From: Psychrobacter sp. TAE2020
Lineage (GTDB): Bacteria > Pseudomonadota > Gammaproteobacteria > Pseudomonadales > Moraxellaceae
Assembly: GCF_018919485.1 (NCBI RefSeq)
Contig: NZ_JAHLMU010000001.1
Location: forward strand, 2,175,538 to 2,239,537
DNA length: 64,000 bases
Direction: 5' to 3'
Within the stretch, counting starts at the first letter, position 1, and each line of letters opens with the position of its first letter. The position numbers and the translations under genes were made by a program. Positions 27,689 through 37,198 of the stretch are shown in pieces. Under the pieces are notes generated by a model. That model worked only from the letters and a program-made list of their open reading frames with translations. It was not told the DNA's origin and ran no database searches.

Positions 27689-28170
27689 TATTATTTATTC
27701 CGTTTTTGAGGGTGTTAGGGCCTATTCGTTTTAACATCTACGTTTCTACTATTAAGGCGTTGATATTTAATAGAGATTAGCATCAGCTAAGGTAAAATAA
27801 TAGATGAGTTTGCCAAGATTCGCTAGGGATTATTATCCATATCCAATGCTTATTGTGTAGCTGAATTTAATGATAGCCTATCAAAGTTAAGTCATTATTA
27901 GCTTGAATGAGGCGGCATAATTGACAGGAACTTGCAACTACTCAATGCTTTGAACTTACACATATATCTTGATCTAGGTGTTTTTTATTTTACCATCGTA
28001 GAGTTTCAACTGTGCGGCGCTGCTCTGATACTAAAGCTGTGATTGAATTAATAATAATCTGTTCTAATATTTCGTCACTTTTGCTATCTATGTTTCGGTT
28101 TTTCTCATAGTGCCAACTATAGTGCGCTAACTCAGTCTTCACAATAAATAATTAATATATCCATTGTTTT

Positions 28171-28202
28171 GTTAACAAAATTAGTTAACAATGTTTGTTA
28201 AC
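28171..28202. promoter_or_regulatory. three GTTAAC repeats at 13-bp spacing, putative operator
   Basis: GTTAACA occurs at 28171, 28184 and 28197, each 13 bases after the last. GTTAAC is itself palindromic. The array sits between the divergent amidohydrolase and racemase/permease genes, where a local regulator would bind. No regulator gene is adjacent. Apart from this array, the 558-base gap 27689-28246 has only a repeat end at 27714-27735. Confidence 0.45.
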
Positions 28203-28246
28203 AATTATTCTTTCAGCATCAACTAAGTAATTGATAGCAGTATTCT

Positions 28247-28689
28247 ATAAGTATTCTAGTTACAAACCTCAACTCAACAATATCTACGACCGATAAAATC
28301 GTAGCAAGCGCCCGTAAAACAGCGATTGTTGGTACTACAATTATTGCAGCTTCCAGAACAAATTCTCCTGCTCCTATGCAACAGCATTATGATGAAGAAC
28401 CCTCTGCCCCAAGAGTATTTGCGTGCTTAAGACAAGCTAAAGAGGAAGAGCTCAATGGGGTAATCGTAGCCTGTTTTGATGATCTCGGTATTGGGTCTTA
28501 TCATGAAGTGTTTTCAGGCTTAGCCGTTGGGGTTTTTGCACTACTATGGCCGATTTAACTGAATGCTTGACACAGGAAGCAAGTATTCATGTGATTGACA
28601 GCATCACGATAGCAATGCACAGGGTTGAAGACTTAGTAAGATGCGGAATGAAAACGAGCAAAATTGGAGCATATGCGTTGACTATTTAA
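28247..28689 (+). pseudogene. decayed Asp/Glu/hydantoin racemase
   Basis: Conceptual translation from 28247 gives ISILVTNLNSTISTTDKIV..., matching the family opening (K-I-L-V-x-N-P-N-S-T), with ATA in place of a start codon. It continues through HYDEEPSAPRVFACLRQAKEEELNGVIVACFDDLGIG, which carries the family Cys motif VIACFDD. After SGLAVG at about 28533 roughly 100 residues are missing. The conserved end resumes in a different frame from 28546 as MADLTECLTQEASIHVIDSITIAMHRVEDLVRCGMKTSKIGAYA. So the gene has a lost start, an internal deletion and a frame change. Intact relatives racemise hydantoins or Asp/Glu. It preceded the NCS1 permease by 51 bases and was probably its operon partner. Confidence 0.85.
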
Positions 28690-28740
28690 TATCAACAAAG
28701 TTATAACCCACTAAAAATTGTTCCAAGGAAGGGAAGTGTT

Positions 28741-30141
28741 ATGAATTCTAAAGAAGGTTATGTAGCAACAGCAGAAATAAAAACCATAGTTGTTGAAACT
28801 ACAGGCGACGAAAGCCTTACACCAAATGGCCCAGAAGATAGGACTTTAGGGGCGTTTGGCTACATGTCTTTGTGGGTCGGGGACGGTGTGAATATGGGTA
28901 ATATGACACTCGGTGCGAGTGTTATAGTTGCCGGTATGGCAATATTGAATGTTTGGCAGACTATCGCAGCCGCATTAATTGCAATCGCCATTGTTTCTAC
29001 CTTCTTTGCACTAAACGACAGAGCAGGCTATAAATATGGTATTCCCTACGTAGCTCACCTAAAAGCATCATTTGGTAAAAAAGGAACGCTGATCTCTTCA
29101 CTGCTCCGTGCAGTGCCCGCTGTGATCTGGTACGGTGTTCAGAGTTGGATCGGTGGTACTGCACTAAATGAAGTGTTCAAAATATTGTCGAGCGGAGCTT
29201 TTGATAATGTATTTGTCGGATTCATCATTCTTATAGTTGCGCAAATACTGCTTTCAATGAAAGGCTTTAAGAGCATTAAAATAGTTGAGTCGGTAGCATC
29301 TGTTGTGCTGATGGGTATCGTTATTACGGTATTTATCATACTAGTTAAAGACCACAGTGCAGCCATTTCAACTTCTTGGATTAATGCCAAAGGTACATGG
29401 GGAATCGAGTTTTTTGCCTATATTATGGTGTTTCTCGGTAACTATGCCGCTATATTTTTAAGTGCAGCAGACTATTCACGTGAGCTAAAAACAGGTTACA
29501 CGGACAGAAAAAGAGGACTTCTTTACTTCGTACCGATTCTCGTTGCTTACGGCTCGGTAATCATTGTAGGCGCTATGCTTGCCAGTGCGACAGGTTATAC
29601 CAATCCTGCACTAGGACTACCCGTATTATTCGATAACGTTTATATGCAGTTATTCATCTCTGTATTTATTGTGTTTGGTGTAATTGCTACCAATATGGTA
29701 GCAAACATTGTTACGCCAGCTTATGTTATTCAACTATTTACCAAACTGAATTACAAAGCTTCAGTGGCAATTACTGGGGTGCTGGCAATAGGATCATTCC
29801 CATGGTTATTAGTGCAGGACGATAACGCAAAAGGACTAGATACTTTTATTCATGTCTACTCAGCTTTTCTTGGACCCCTAATTGCGATTCTTCTTGTTGA
29901 CTTCTATATCATGAGAAAGCAGCATATCGATATCAAAGAATTATACAAAAAAGATGGAGAATTTGATGGGGTGAATTATGCCGCACTACTAGCGCTTGCT
30001 ATCGGAACAGCGGCAGCATTTATAGTCGTTGATCTTGCTTGGTTGATCGGATTAATCGTTGCCGGCATTGCTTATCCTATTATTATGAAAACAATGTTTA
30101 AAGACTCTAAATTCAAAAAAGATACTATTTTTGAAAAATAA
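28741..30141 (+). CDS. NCS1 family purine/pyrimidine/hydantoin-type permease
   Basis: This is a 466-residue cytosine/purine/uracil/thiamine/allantoin permease of the inner membrane with about twelve helices. Family marks are GYMSLWVGDGVNMGNMTLGAS at the first helix, IWYGVQSWIGGTALNEVF in the middle, FLGNYAAIFLSAADYSRELK, and FYIMRKQHIDIKELYKKDGEFDGVNYAAL near the end. The polar 38-residue start and GAP-like 'NGPEDRTLGAFGYM' fit NCS1 porters. It is preceded by AAGGAAGGGAAG, a strong ribosome binding site. Gene context (amidohydrolase, racemase remnant) favours a hydantoin, cytosine or ureide substrate. Its codon use looks slightly different from flanking core genes, but I did not measure it. 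Confidence 0.92.
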   Translation: MNSKEGYVATAEIKTIVVETTGDESLTPNGPEDRTLGAFGYMSLWVGDGVNMGNMTLGASVIVAGMAILNVWQTIAAALIAIAIVSTFFALNDRAGYKYGIPYVAHLKASFGKKGTLISSLLRAVPAVIWYGVQSWIGGTALNEVFKILSSGAFDNVFVGFIILIVAQILLSMKGFKSIKIVESVASVVLMGIVITVFIILVKDHSAAISTSWINAKGTWGIEFFAYIMVFLGNYAAIFLSAADYSRELKTGYTDRKRGLLYFVPILVAYGSVIIVGAMLASATGYTNPALGLPVLFDNVYMQLFISVFIVFGVIATNMVANIVTPAYVIQLFTKLNYKASVAITGVLAIGSFPWLLVQDDNAKGLDTFIHVYSAFLGPLIAILLVDFYIMRKQHIDIKELYKKDGEFDGVNYAALLALAIGTAAAFIVVDLAWLIGLIVAGIAYPIIMKTMFKDSKFKKDTIFEK

Positions 30142-30156
30142 ATTTAATACTATAAG

Positions 30157-30192
30157 AAGAGCAGTAAAATCGATAAATCTCTGCTCTTTTTA
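30157..30192 (+). terminator. probable terminator after the permease gene
   Basis: AAGAGCAG and CTGCTCTT pair across a 16-base loop and are followed by TTTTATT, 16 bases after the stop codon. Confidence 0.65.
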
Positions 30193-30296
30193 TTCTAGGT
30201 AAACCTACTATTTGGTTAAATGACCAAGCTGAAAAGAATCCGTTTCTATTAATTTACTAAGACACTATCACTAAGATTATTTATTCCTAGTAATAT

Positions 30297-30380
30297 TAGG
30301 GCGTATTGAACATTCAATCACAGCTTTGATAAATCAGTAGCTACCAGCAGTGGCTACTTGTGAAGACTCAACAGGCCCTA
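30297..30380. repeat. MITE-like short inverted-repeat element
   Basis: The 84-base element begins TAGGGCGTATTGAACATTCA and ends with the reverse complement of TAGGGCCTGTTGAGTCTTCA, 15 of 20 positions matching. Its centre folds as AGTAGCTAC / GTGGCTACT around CAGCA. There is no coding frame. Similar single ends occur at 15983-16006, 27714-27735 and 37856-37880, so this is a dispersed repeat family of the chromosome. Confidence 0.6.
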
Positions 30381-30407
30381 ATCGTTATAGCTATTTTGTG
30401 ACGATAA

Positions 30408-30446
30408 AAAATCCCTAATACTGTTCAACACGGTATTAGGGATTTT
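30408..30446 (-). terminator. glmS terminator
   Basis: Perfect 14-bp stem AAAATCCCTAATAC / GTATTAGGGATTTT, 11-base loop, with T-run on the minus strand 47 bases after the glmS stop. Confidence 0.92.
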
Positions 30447-30492
30447 AGTAATAAGTACTACTAGTTTATATCACTGTCTAATCAGCAATAAA

Positions 30493-32337
30493 CTACTCAA
30501 CGGTAACTGACTTGGCCAAGTTACGAGGTTGATCAACGTCAGTACCACGCATAACCGCCACGTGGTAAGACAATAGCTGCACTGGTATGCTATAAACAAC
30601 CGGTGCTAGCGTCTCGCAAACGTCAGGTACGTAAACCACATGCATCCGATCTTCAGCGACCATTTTGCTTGATTCACTAGCGAATACAAATAGCTCGCCA
30701 TGACGAGCATGAACCTCTTGCATATTAGCTTTTAGTTTATCGAACATACTGTCTTTAGGAGCTAGTACGACAATGGGCATATCCTTGTCTACTAATGCTA
30801 ATGGACCATGTTTAAGCTCACCAGCTGCATAACCTTCAGCATGGATATAAGAGATCTCTTTGAGTTTCAGCGCGCCCTCAAGGGCTATTGGAAACTGCAG
30901 ACCACGACCTAAGAATAGGCAGCTTTTTTTATCTTCAAAGCTTTCGCTCATGGTTTTGATAGCAGCGTCTAAATGTAAGCTAGCATAAAGCTGACCGGGT
31001 AACTGCTGTAGTTCACTAAGTAAAGTGCCTAAGCGTTCACTATCCATACGCTGCTGAGTAGCGCCGATTTTTAACACTAATAGCATTAAAGCGACCAGCT
31101 GAGTGGTAAAAGCCTTAGTGGAAGCTACGCCAATCTCGGGACCTGCAAGGGTAGGCAAGTAAATATCAGTCTCACGTACTAATGATGAGGTGGCGACATT
31201 ACAGAGGGCCAGACTCACTAACCCAGTCGGCTTTTGTTTTTGAGTATCACGTAGAGCCGATAAAGTGTCAGCAGTCTCACCAGATTGCGAAATGCAAATC
31301 ACTAATGAGTTGTCGACCACTACTGGGTTGCGATAGCGAAACTCACTCGCCACTTCAACTGAGCAGGGTAGACGGGTTAAGTTTTCAAACCAGTATTTAG
31401 CAACCATGCCAGCATGATAACTAGTGCCACAAGCCAACACTTGAATGTTACGAATACCGGACAGCTGATCCTCATGACGTTGCAAGAAATCATCACGTAG
31501 CTTTGAGGTATTAGCGCTATCAATGGCCATTTCTAAAGTACGAGCGACCGCATCTGGCTGCTCATAAATTTCTTTGAGCATATAGTGTTTAAACTCGCCT
31601 TTATCGGCATTATGTTGCTGTGCATCTATCTCATGAATCTTACGACTGACTTCTACACCATCAGCAAATATTTGAATACTATTACGAGTCAGCTTGGCAA
31701 TGTCACCTTCTTCTAGGTACATAAAGCGGTTGGTTACTGGTAGCAGCGCTAGTTGATCGGATGCGATAAAGTTCTCACCGATGCCTACACCAATCACTAA
31801 TGGCGAGCCTAGACGTACAGTAATTAATTCCTCTGGGCTGTCTACATGCACAATGCCTAGGGCAAAAGCGCCATGTAATAATGGAATGACTGCACGTACT
31901 GCTTCTAATAAGTCAGGCGTCTGTTGGTAAAGGTCATTAATCAGGTGCGCCACAACTTCAGTATCAGTTTGTGAAGTAAACTCATAGCCTTTGGCGACCA
32001 GCTCTTCTTTGAGCTCAGCATAGTTCTCAACGATACCGTTATGCACCACAGCGATTTTGCCGGATACATGCGGATGTGCGTTACGCTGTGCAGGCTCACC
32101 ATGAGTCGCCCAACGGGTGTGAGCAATACCGATATGACCATCAAAAAACTCAGGGTTGATAGCGACAGCATCGACCAATGCTTGCACTTTGCCAACTTGA
32201 CGTTCACGATGCAGCTCGCCATCACGAATCACCGTGAGACCAGCAGAGTCATAACCTCGATACTCTAAACGCTTGAGACCCTCAAGTAAAATATTGGCAA
32301 TATTACGTTCAGCGACTGCGCCTACGATTCCACACAT
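30493..32337 (-). CDS. glmS: glutamine-fructose-6-phosphate aminotransferase (isomerizing)
   Basis: This is a 614-residue GlmS that makes glucosamine-6-phosphate from fructose-6-phosphate and glutamine, the first step to UDP-GlcNAc. The start MCGIVGAVA exposes the catalytic Cys2 after Met removal. The class II glutaminase domain shows HTRWATHGEP and HNGIVENY. Two SIS domains follow (VLACGTSYHAGMVAKYW, ISQSGETADTLSAL; LFLGRGLQFPIALEGALKLKEISY). The C-terminus is PRNLAKSVTVE with the family-typical catalytic tail. Downstream of glmU on the same strand, 177 bases apart, the two genes provide successive steps to UDP-GlcNAc. No glmS ribozyme features are seen in the leader. Confidence 0.98.
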   Translation of the reverse strand: MCGIVGAVAERNIANILLEGLKRLEYRGYDSAGLTVIRDGELHRERQVGKVQALVDAVAINPEFFDGHIGIAHTRWATHGEPAQRNAHPHVSGKIAVVHNGIVENYAELKEELVAKGYEFTSQTDTEVVAHLINDLYQQTPDLLEAVRAVIPLLHGAFALGIVHVDSPEELITVRLGSPLVIGVGIGENFIASDQLALLPVTNRFMYLEEGDIAKLTRNSIQIFADGVEVSRKIHEIDAQQHNADKGEFKHYMLKEIYEQPDAVARTLEMAIDSANTSKLRDDFLQRHEDQLSGIRNIQVLACGTSYHAGMVAKYWFENLTRLPCSVEVASEFRYRNPVVVDNSLVICISQSGETADTLSALRDTQKQKPTGLVSLALCNVATSSLVRETDIYLPTLAGPEIGVASTKAFTTQLVALMLLVLKIGATQQRMDSERLGTLLSELQQLPGQLYASLHLDAAIKTMSESFEDKKSCLFLGRGLQFPIALEGALKLKEISYIHAEGYAAGELKHGPLALVDKDMPIVVLAPKDSMFDKLKANMQEVHARHGELFVFASESSKMVAEDRMHVVYVPDVCETLAPVVYSIPVQLLSYHVAVMRGTDVDQPRNLAKSVTVE

Positions 32338-32514
32338 GGCTATTCCTTAAATTAAATATATTTGGTTATTTGGTTATTTATTAAATTAGAAGGGTTGGAA
32401 AAATATAGGTTAATTAAATACTATTAAGCAGCGCTGCAAACCTTGCTACGCTGCTTGATGTTTATTAGGTTGTCCATACGACCTAGAACTATTTAAGCTC
32501 TTAGCGTCATACTA

Positions 32515-33888
32515 TTACTTGATGGGTCTTTTAAAACCTGACTTCTGCACTTGGCGTCCTCGACCCAATGCCAAGGCATTAGCGTCTACATCCACAGTGA
32601 TCACTGAACCAGCACCGACCGTAGCATTTTTGCCGATAGTCACTGGCGCCACTAAGCTTGAGTTAGAGCCAATAAAGGCATTATCATGGATAATAGTTTG
32701 TGACTTATTGACACCGTCATAATTACAAGTGATAGTACCAGCACCGATATTAGCATTAGTACCAACTGTCGCATCACCGATATAGCTAAGGTGATTGACC
32801 TTACTGCCTTTACCGATAACTGACTTTTTGATTTCAACGAAGTTGCCAACTTTACTGTTATCAGACAATACGGTATCAGGGCGCAGATGAGCAAACGGAC
32901 CAATATCTACCCCAGCACCTACTTGCGCATGATCAATAACACAATAAGGCTTTATGTGACAGGCATTACCTAGCTGTGAGCTCTTAATGACGCAGCCAGC
33001 TTCGACATAGACGTTATCCCCTAAGGTACAATCGCCCTCGAATACTACGTTAATATCTACGAATACATCTTGACCAGCCGTTAAGCTGCCACGAATATCA
33101 ACTCGTGTCGGATCAGCAAACTGGACGCCAGCCACTTGTAAATCATGGACTAATTTACTCTGCCATGAGCGCTCTAAGCTCGCGAGCTGCTGACGGTTAT
33201 TAACCCCTTCAATCTCAAAAGCATGCTCAGGCTCAATCGCTGCAATACTAATACCATCTGCTACCGCCATTTTTACGATATCAGTGAGATAGTACTCTTG
33301 CTGCGCGTTATCATTGGACAATTTAGGCAAGTATTTATGCAGTAGGGCATTATCAACGCAGTAAATACCGCTGTTAATCTCAGTAATCTGCTGTTCAGCG
33401 CTACTAGCGTCTTTTTGCTCAACGATAGCTTCAATATCACCATTGCTATTACGCTTAATACGGCCTAGCCCAAAAGGATTGTTGACTGTCAAAGTCAGCA
33501 TTGACATGCCATTGGTATTGGCCGCTCGCAACAAAGTCAAAGTTCGACCACTAACTAACGGTACATCGCCATATAAGATTAGACTTTGACCTTGTTTAGG
33601 TAGCTTATCTAGAGCAACTTTTACCGCATGCCCAGTACCCAATTGTTCCGTTTGCGCCACCCAAGTGATAGATAAATGTGCATATTGATCATCAATTGCT
33701 GTCTGAACTTGATCGCCACCAAAGCCATAAACCACGATAGTGTCATCGACAGTCAGCTGATGACAAGTGTCTAATACATGACCTAATAAAGACTTGCCAG
33801 CTAGTGTTTGCAATACTTTTGGCTTAGCCGATTGCATACGAGTGCCTTTACCGGCAGCGAGGATAACGACAGAAAGAGATGAAGTCAT
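32515..33888 (-). CDS. glmU: bifunctional N-acetylglucosamine-1-phosphate uridyltransferase / glucosamine-1-phosphate acetyltransferase
   Basis: This is a 457-residue GlmU. The N-terminal pyrophosphorylase domain opens with LAAGKGTRMQSAKPKVLQTLAGKSLL. It continues with QTEQLGTGHAVKVAL, YGDVPLVSG and NSGIYCVD. The C-terminal left-handed beta-helix is made of hexapeptide repeats (DVFVDINVVFEGDCTLGDNVYVEAG...). It includes acetyltransferase residues in HLRPDTVLSD and the VGNFVEIKKSVIGKGSKVNHLSYIGDA block, then NYDGVNKSQTIIHDNAFIGS. It uses acetyl-CoA and UTP to form UDP-GlcNAc for peptidoglycan and LPS. Length equals E. coli GlmU (456). Confidence 0.98.
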   Translation of the reverse strand: MTSSLSVVILAAGKGTRMQSAKPKVLQTLAGKSLLGHVLDTCHQLTVDDTIVVYGFGGDQVQTAIDDQYAHLSITWVAQTEQLGTGHAVKVALDKLPKQGQSLILYGDVPLVSGRTLTLLRAANTNGMSMLTLTVNNPFGLGRIKRNSNGDIEAIVEQKDASSAEQQITEINSGIYCVDNALLHKYLPKLSNDNAQQEYYLTDIVKMAVADGISIAAIEPEHAFEIEGVNNRQQLASLERSWQSKLVHDLQVAGVQFADPTRVDIRGSLTAGQDVFVDINVVFEGDCTLGDNVYVEAGCVIKSSQLGNACHIKPYCVIDHAQVGAGVDIGPFAHLRPDTVLSDNSKVGNFVEIKKSVIGKGSKVNHLSYIGDATVGTNANIGAGTITCNYDGVNKSQTIIHDNAFIGSNSSLVAPVTIGKNATVGAGSVITVDVDANALALGRGRQVQKSGFKRPIK

Positions 33889-34163
33889 AGTATTCCTAAA
33901 AGATATTGCTAAAATAAAGCCACAAATGTAACAAGGTATGACTTAATTATAACGCATAGTTGTTGATAAAAACTTGTAAATACAAAAAATATATAAGATT
34001 ATAAAAGTGTTAGGCCTATATGTGTTTGCTAAACCCCTGCTTAAATATTAACTTTTTATCAAATTAATATCGATAAAGCACTTTTGATAAATACTTTTTA
34101 TAAGGCAGTTAATAGGCTTAGTATTAAGGCTTATGATGCCCAGTTTAGCTATACAGTAAAGCT

Positions 34164-34754
34164 TTAAAGCATAATGCCCGTTATGGCTATCATCCATATA
34201 ACGGCAGCCATAATACCAGCTATGATATCGTCAAGCATAATCCCCAAACCGCCAGCAACTTTTTTGTCCGCCCAATCAATTGGTGGTGGCTTAATAATGT
34301 CAAAAAATCGAAACAGGATAAAGGCAAGCGCTAAAGAGAGGATGCCCAATGCTTGGGTAATATCATGCCAAAAAGTAGCAGTACTTACGCCTAGATAAGA
34401 AAAAGGCAATAAAGTAATCCAGATACCTGACCATTCATCCCAAACAATATGCGGATCGTCATGGACACCCATTAGCTCTGAGGTACGACCACATATCCAT
34501 ACCCCAACCACGCAGGATAGCAAAGTAATAATAAAAAATGTCGTAAAGCCTAAGCTCATGAGCGGTACGGCGATAAGTAAGCCACCGACTGTACCCCAAG
34601 TACCCGGCGCGCGACGTGGCAACCCACTGCCTAGACCAATACCTAACCAATAGACAAGACTATCCAGCGTACTGGCATTGGCGGGTAGAGACGGGCAGTC
34701 ATTAGCTTTGCTAATATCAGGCTTAGTGCTATGTTTAGATGAGTCGTCAGTCAT
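34164..34754 (-). CDS. pgpA: phosphatidylglycerophosphatase A
   Basis: This is a 196-residue inner-membrane lipid phosphatase that converts phosphatidylglycerol phosphate to phosphatidylglycerol. Family motifs: LGIGLGSGLPRRAPGTWGTVGGLL near residue 36, DPHIVWDEWSGIWITL near 98, FRFFDIIKPPPIDWADKKVAGGLGIMLDDIIAG near 147. Four hydrophobic helices are evident, with an extra polar N-terminal leader of about 30 residues. It lies three bases beyond the thiL stop and forms the last gene of ribH-nusB-thiL-pgpA. Confidence 0.95.
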   Translation of the reverse strand: MTDDSSKHSTKPDISKANDCPSLPANASTLDSLVYWLGIGLGSGLPRRAPGTWGTVGGLLIAVPLMSLGFTTFFIITLLSCVVGVWICGRTSELMGVHDDPHIVWDEWSGIWITLLPFSYLGVSTATFWHDITQALGILSLALAFILFRFFDIIKPPPIDWADKKVAGGLGIMLDDIIAGIMAAVIWMIAITGIML

Positions 34755-34757
34755 GAT

Positions 34758-35795
34758 CTAACCTGTAAAGTGTTGATAACCAGTGAGCGTAGGTAGCGTA
34801 TTAAAAGGTGCTGGCTGCTCAACAGTCACTGCCTGCCCTTGATAAACCAGGATAGGATTTAGCATTAAGGTAGAGTTGCTGTTTTGATCTTCAGGGGCAT
34901 CAGCAGCGATGGCAATAACCTCGCCGATACAGCTAACGGCAGTATTATCGATAGGCGGTTCGATATCAGCTGGCAAAGTAAAAGCCAACTCATAATCATC
35001 CCCACCTGCCAATTGGCATAATAGGCGCTCAGATAAATCAACTTTGGCTAAAGCACTGCTGGTTGGCAAGCGCTCAAGATTAATACGCATAGTGACAGCG
35101 CTTTGTTGGCAGATATGACCTAAGTCTTGATAAAGGCCGTCAGAGATATCTATCATCGCCGTCGCACCGATTTGTGCTAGCTTAGCCCCCAGCGTGATAC
35201 GTGGAGTGGGCATATGCAAACGATGGCTGAGCTCAAGCCCAGTCGCATTATCAGGGTGTTGCAACGCATAACTGGCATCGCCAAGGGTACCCGAAACATA
35301 AACTTTATCACCCACTTGTGCGCCTGACCTATAGACCGCTGGCGTGTTCGAGCTCAAAATACCTTGAGCACTAACGCTCAATATTAGATTGTCGCTACGC
35401 GTAGTGTCACCGCCAATAAGGGTGACGCCAAATAATTGGCAAGCATGAAATAAACCTTCGGCAAACTCAGTTAACCACTGCTCATAAGCAAGGCGCTCAG
35501 GCAAGGCTAGCGCTAATAAAATGCTGTGTGGCGTCGCACCCATAGCCGCTAAGTCTGAGACGTTAACCGCTACGGCTTTATAGCCAATAGCAAAAGCCAG
35601 TTTTTGCACCTCTGACCAATCAGCGCTAAAGTGGCGTCCTTGAACTAAAGTATCGATACAGCTGACTAAGCGCGCACCAGTAGGCAGGCCCATGACCGCC
35701 GCATCATCGCCAATACCTTTTTCAATATCAGCAGGTAAGGGTAGCGCTGCTTGCAACTGGCAGAATATACGCTCAATCAGCTCAAACTCAGTCAT
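34758..35795 (-). CDS. thiL: thiamine-monophosphate kinase
   Basis: This is a 345-residue ThiL that phosphorylates thiamine monophosphate with ATP to the active diphosphate cofactor. Diagnostic segments: FELIERIF at the start, GIGDDAAVMGLPTGARLVSCIDTLVQGRHF with the Mg/ATP Asp residues, AVNVSDLAAMGATPHSILLALALP, LIGGDTTRS, and MIDISDGLYQDLGHICQQS, followed by LAGGDDYELAFTLP. It is two bases from nusB upstream and three bases from pgpA downstream, so translation is coupled. Length is slightly above E. coli ThiL (325) because of extra residues near the C-terminus. Confidence 0.96.
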   Translation of the reverse strand: MTEFELIERIFCQLQAALPLPADIEKGIGDDAAVMGLPTGARLVSCIDTLVQGRHFSADWSEVQKLAFAIGYKAVAVNVSDLAAMGATPHSILLALALPERLAYEQWLTEFAEGLFHACQLFGVTLIGGDTTRSDNLILSVSAQGILSSNTPAVYRSGAQVGDKVYVSGTLGDASYALQHPDNATGLELSHRLHMPTPRITLGAKLAQIGATAMIDISDGLYQDLGHICQQSAVTMRINLERLPTSSALAKVDLSERLLCQLAGGDDYELAFTLPADIEPPIDNTAVSCIGEVIAIAADAPEDQNSNSTLMLNPILVYQGQAVTVEQPAPFNTLPTLTGYQHFTG

Positions 35796-35797
35796 GA

Positions 35798-36985
35798 TTA
35801 GTCTTGGCTTCTATTAACAGTAGCATCTGCAACAGTACTATCAGTTTCAACAGTATCTGATTCTTCGTTATCTGCTTGGTCGCTGTTAGTAACCTTACTT
35901 TCTGCAGTTTGCTCTGCTACGTTGCTTTCTATTGTTTCTGCTACTGCATCATCTGCTACTAGGCTATCTTCTACTGCTAGTACAGCAGCGCTATTGTCGA
36001 CAGTAGCCTCATCGCTAGCGACAGTAGCTGCTACCGTTAATAAGCTATTTTGTTCAGCAGTAGTATCGATAGCTTTTTCATTAATAACCGTGTCATTAAT
36101 AATCGCATCTTCAGCAACACTTTCGTCTTTTTGTGGCGCAGCTACTGGCTTTACGCTTTGTTGTTGCGCTTTTTTAGTATTGGCTGCTGCCGCTTGAGCA
36201 GTACTAGTTCCAGCGCTTACTTTAGTGGGACGGTTACGTTTGACACTAGCATTATTAGCACTAATACGTGGCTTAGTAGAAGTGGTTGCGCTGCTTTCTG
36301 TTTCAGCACTAATGGCTGGCTCATTTGTATTAGCCGCTACTTTTAGTGCAGCTGGTCTTTGTGAATTGCGTTTATTAGCCTTAGTGTCCGCTTGTACTTC
36401 AGCAGCACGTAACTCAACGGCCATTTTATCGAGTACCGCATTAATTAATTTGTGTGCATCAGTAGCACCGAAGTGATTATTAAGCTTCATTGCTTCATCC
36501 ATAACTACTTTATATGGAATTTCTAAGCGGTTTTGCAGCTCATAAGCACCAATAAGCAAAATAGCATGCTCAACAGTATCTAACTTATCGACTTCACGGT
36601 CTAACTGCTGACTAATAAGGGCGTCTAGTGCTTGTATTTGTTCTGGAATATCACGCATCATTTCATGATAGTAACCAATATGCACTGTATGCATAGCATT
36701 AGTGGCACGAGTACGCGCAGCAATGTCATGCGGTGCATTGTCTTTCCAACCTAGTTTACCGCTGGTATCAAAGCGACGATCAGTCATTAGCCATTCATAA
36801 AGACCTTGCATAGCAAAGCGCCGTGCCTTACGCACAGCAGTGTGACTAGTCTTATAAGAAGACTCACTCATATCGAAGTGTTGGTCACCAGCACTACTGC
36901 TCGCTAAGCTGATAGCTTCAGCTTGCTCAGAATTGGTTTGTGCTGTTTTCGCAGCGCTAATGGCGCGCTTGAGTTGGTCAGTCAT
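35798..36985 (-). CDS. nusB: transcription antitermination factor NusB with long C-terminal extension
   Basis: This is a 395-residue protein whose residues about 49-196 are a normal NusB fold: [21 protein letters not shown] at the start, then [64 protein letters not shown]. NusB binds boxA RNA with NusE to prevent premature termination in rRNA operons. Ordinary NusB is about 140-150 residues. This one adds a 48-residue polar leader and a tail of about 200 residues rich in Ala, Thr, Val, Asp and Glu. The tail is first basic and then strongly acidic and is probably disordered. It lies between ribH (upstream) and thiL, the classic neighbourhood. The tail is a lineage-specific feature with unknown role. 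Confidence 0.93.
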   Translation of the reverse strand: MTDQLKRAISAAKTAQTNSEQAEAISLASSSAGDQHFDMSESSYKTSHTAVRKARRFAMQGLYEWLMTDRRFDTSGKLGWKDNAPHDIAARTRATNAMHTVHIGYYHEMMRDIPEQIQALDALISQQLDREVDKLDTVEHAILLIGAYELQNRLEIPYKVVMDEAMKLNNHFGATDAHKLINAVLDKMAVELRAAEVQADTKANKRNSQRPAALKVAANTNEPAISAETESSATTSTKPRISANNASVKRNRPTKVSAGTSTAQAAAANTKKAQQQSVKPVAAPQKDESVAEDAIINDTVINEKAIDTTAEQNSLLTVAATVASDEATVDNSAAVLAVEDSLVADDAVAETIESNVAEQTAESKVTNSDQADNEESDTVETDSTVADATVNRSQD

Positions 36986-37198
36986 AAGGGAAAAATACCT
37001 AAATGTTAAATAGTGGTTTTAATCAATAGTGTTCACTAACGATTCTAAACAATGCTGTTAAATAGTAGTCGACTGATAAATATTATCAGTACATCTTAAA
37101 GCTTAAACGCCATGATTGTTAACCACAGCGCCTATTAAATTATAATCAGACAATAAAATTCAAAAAGCGGTAATCAGCTGCTTATTAACGCTGTCAAA

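Noticed and set aside
32041-32268. Plus-strand frames inside glmS, glmU, nusB and RND genes
   Set aside because: These are antisense shadows of clear core genes and show no independent coding character.
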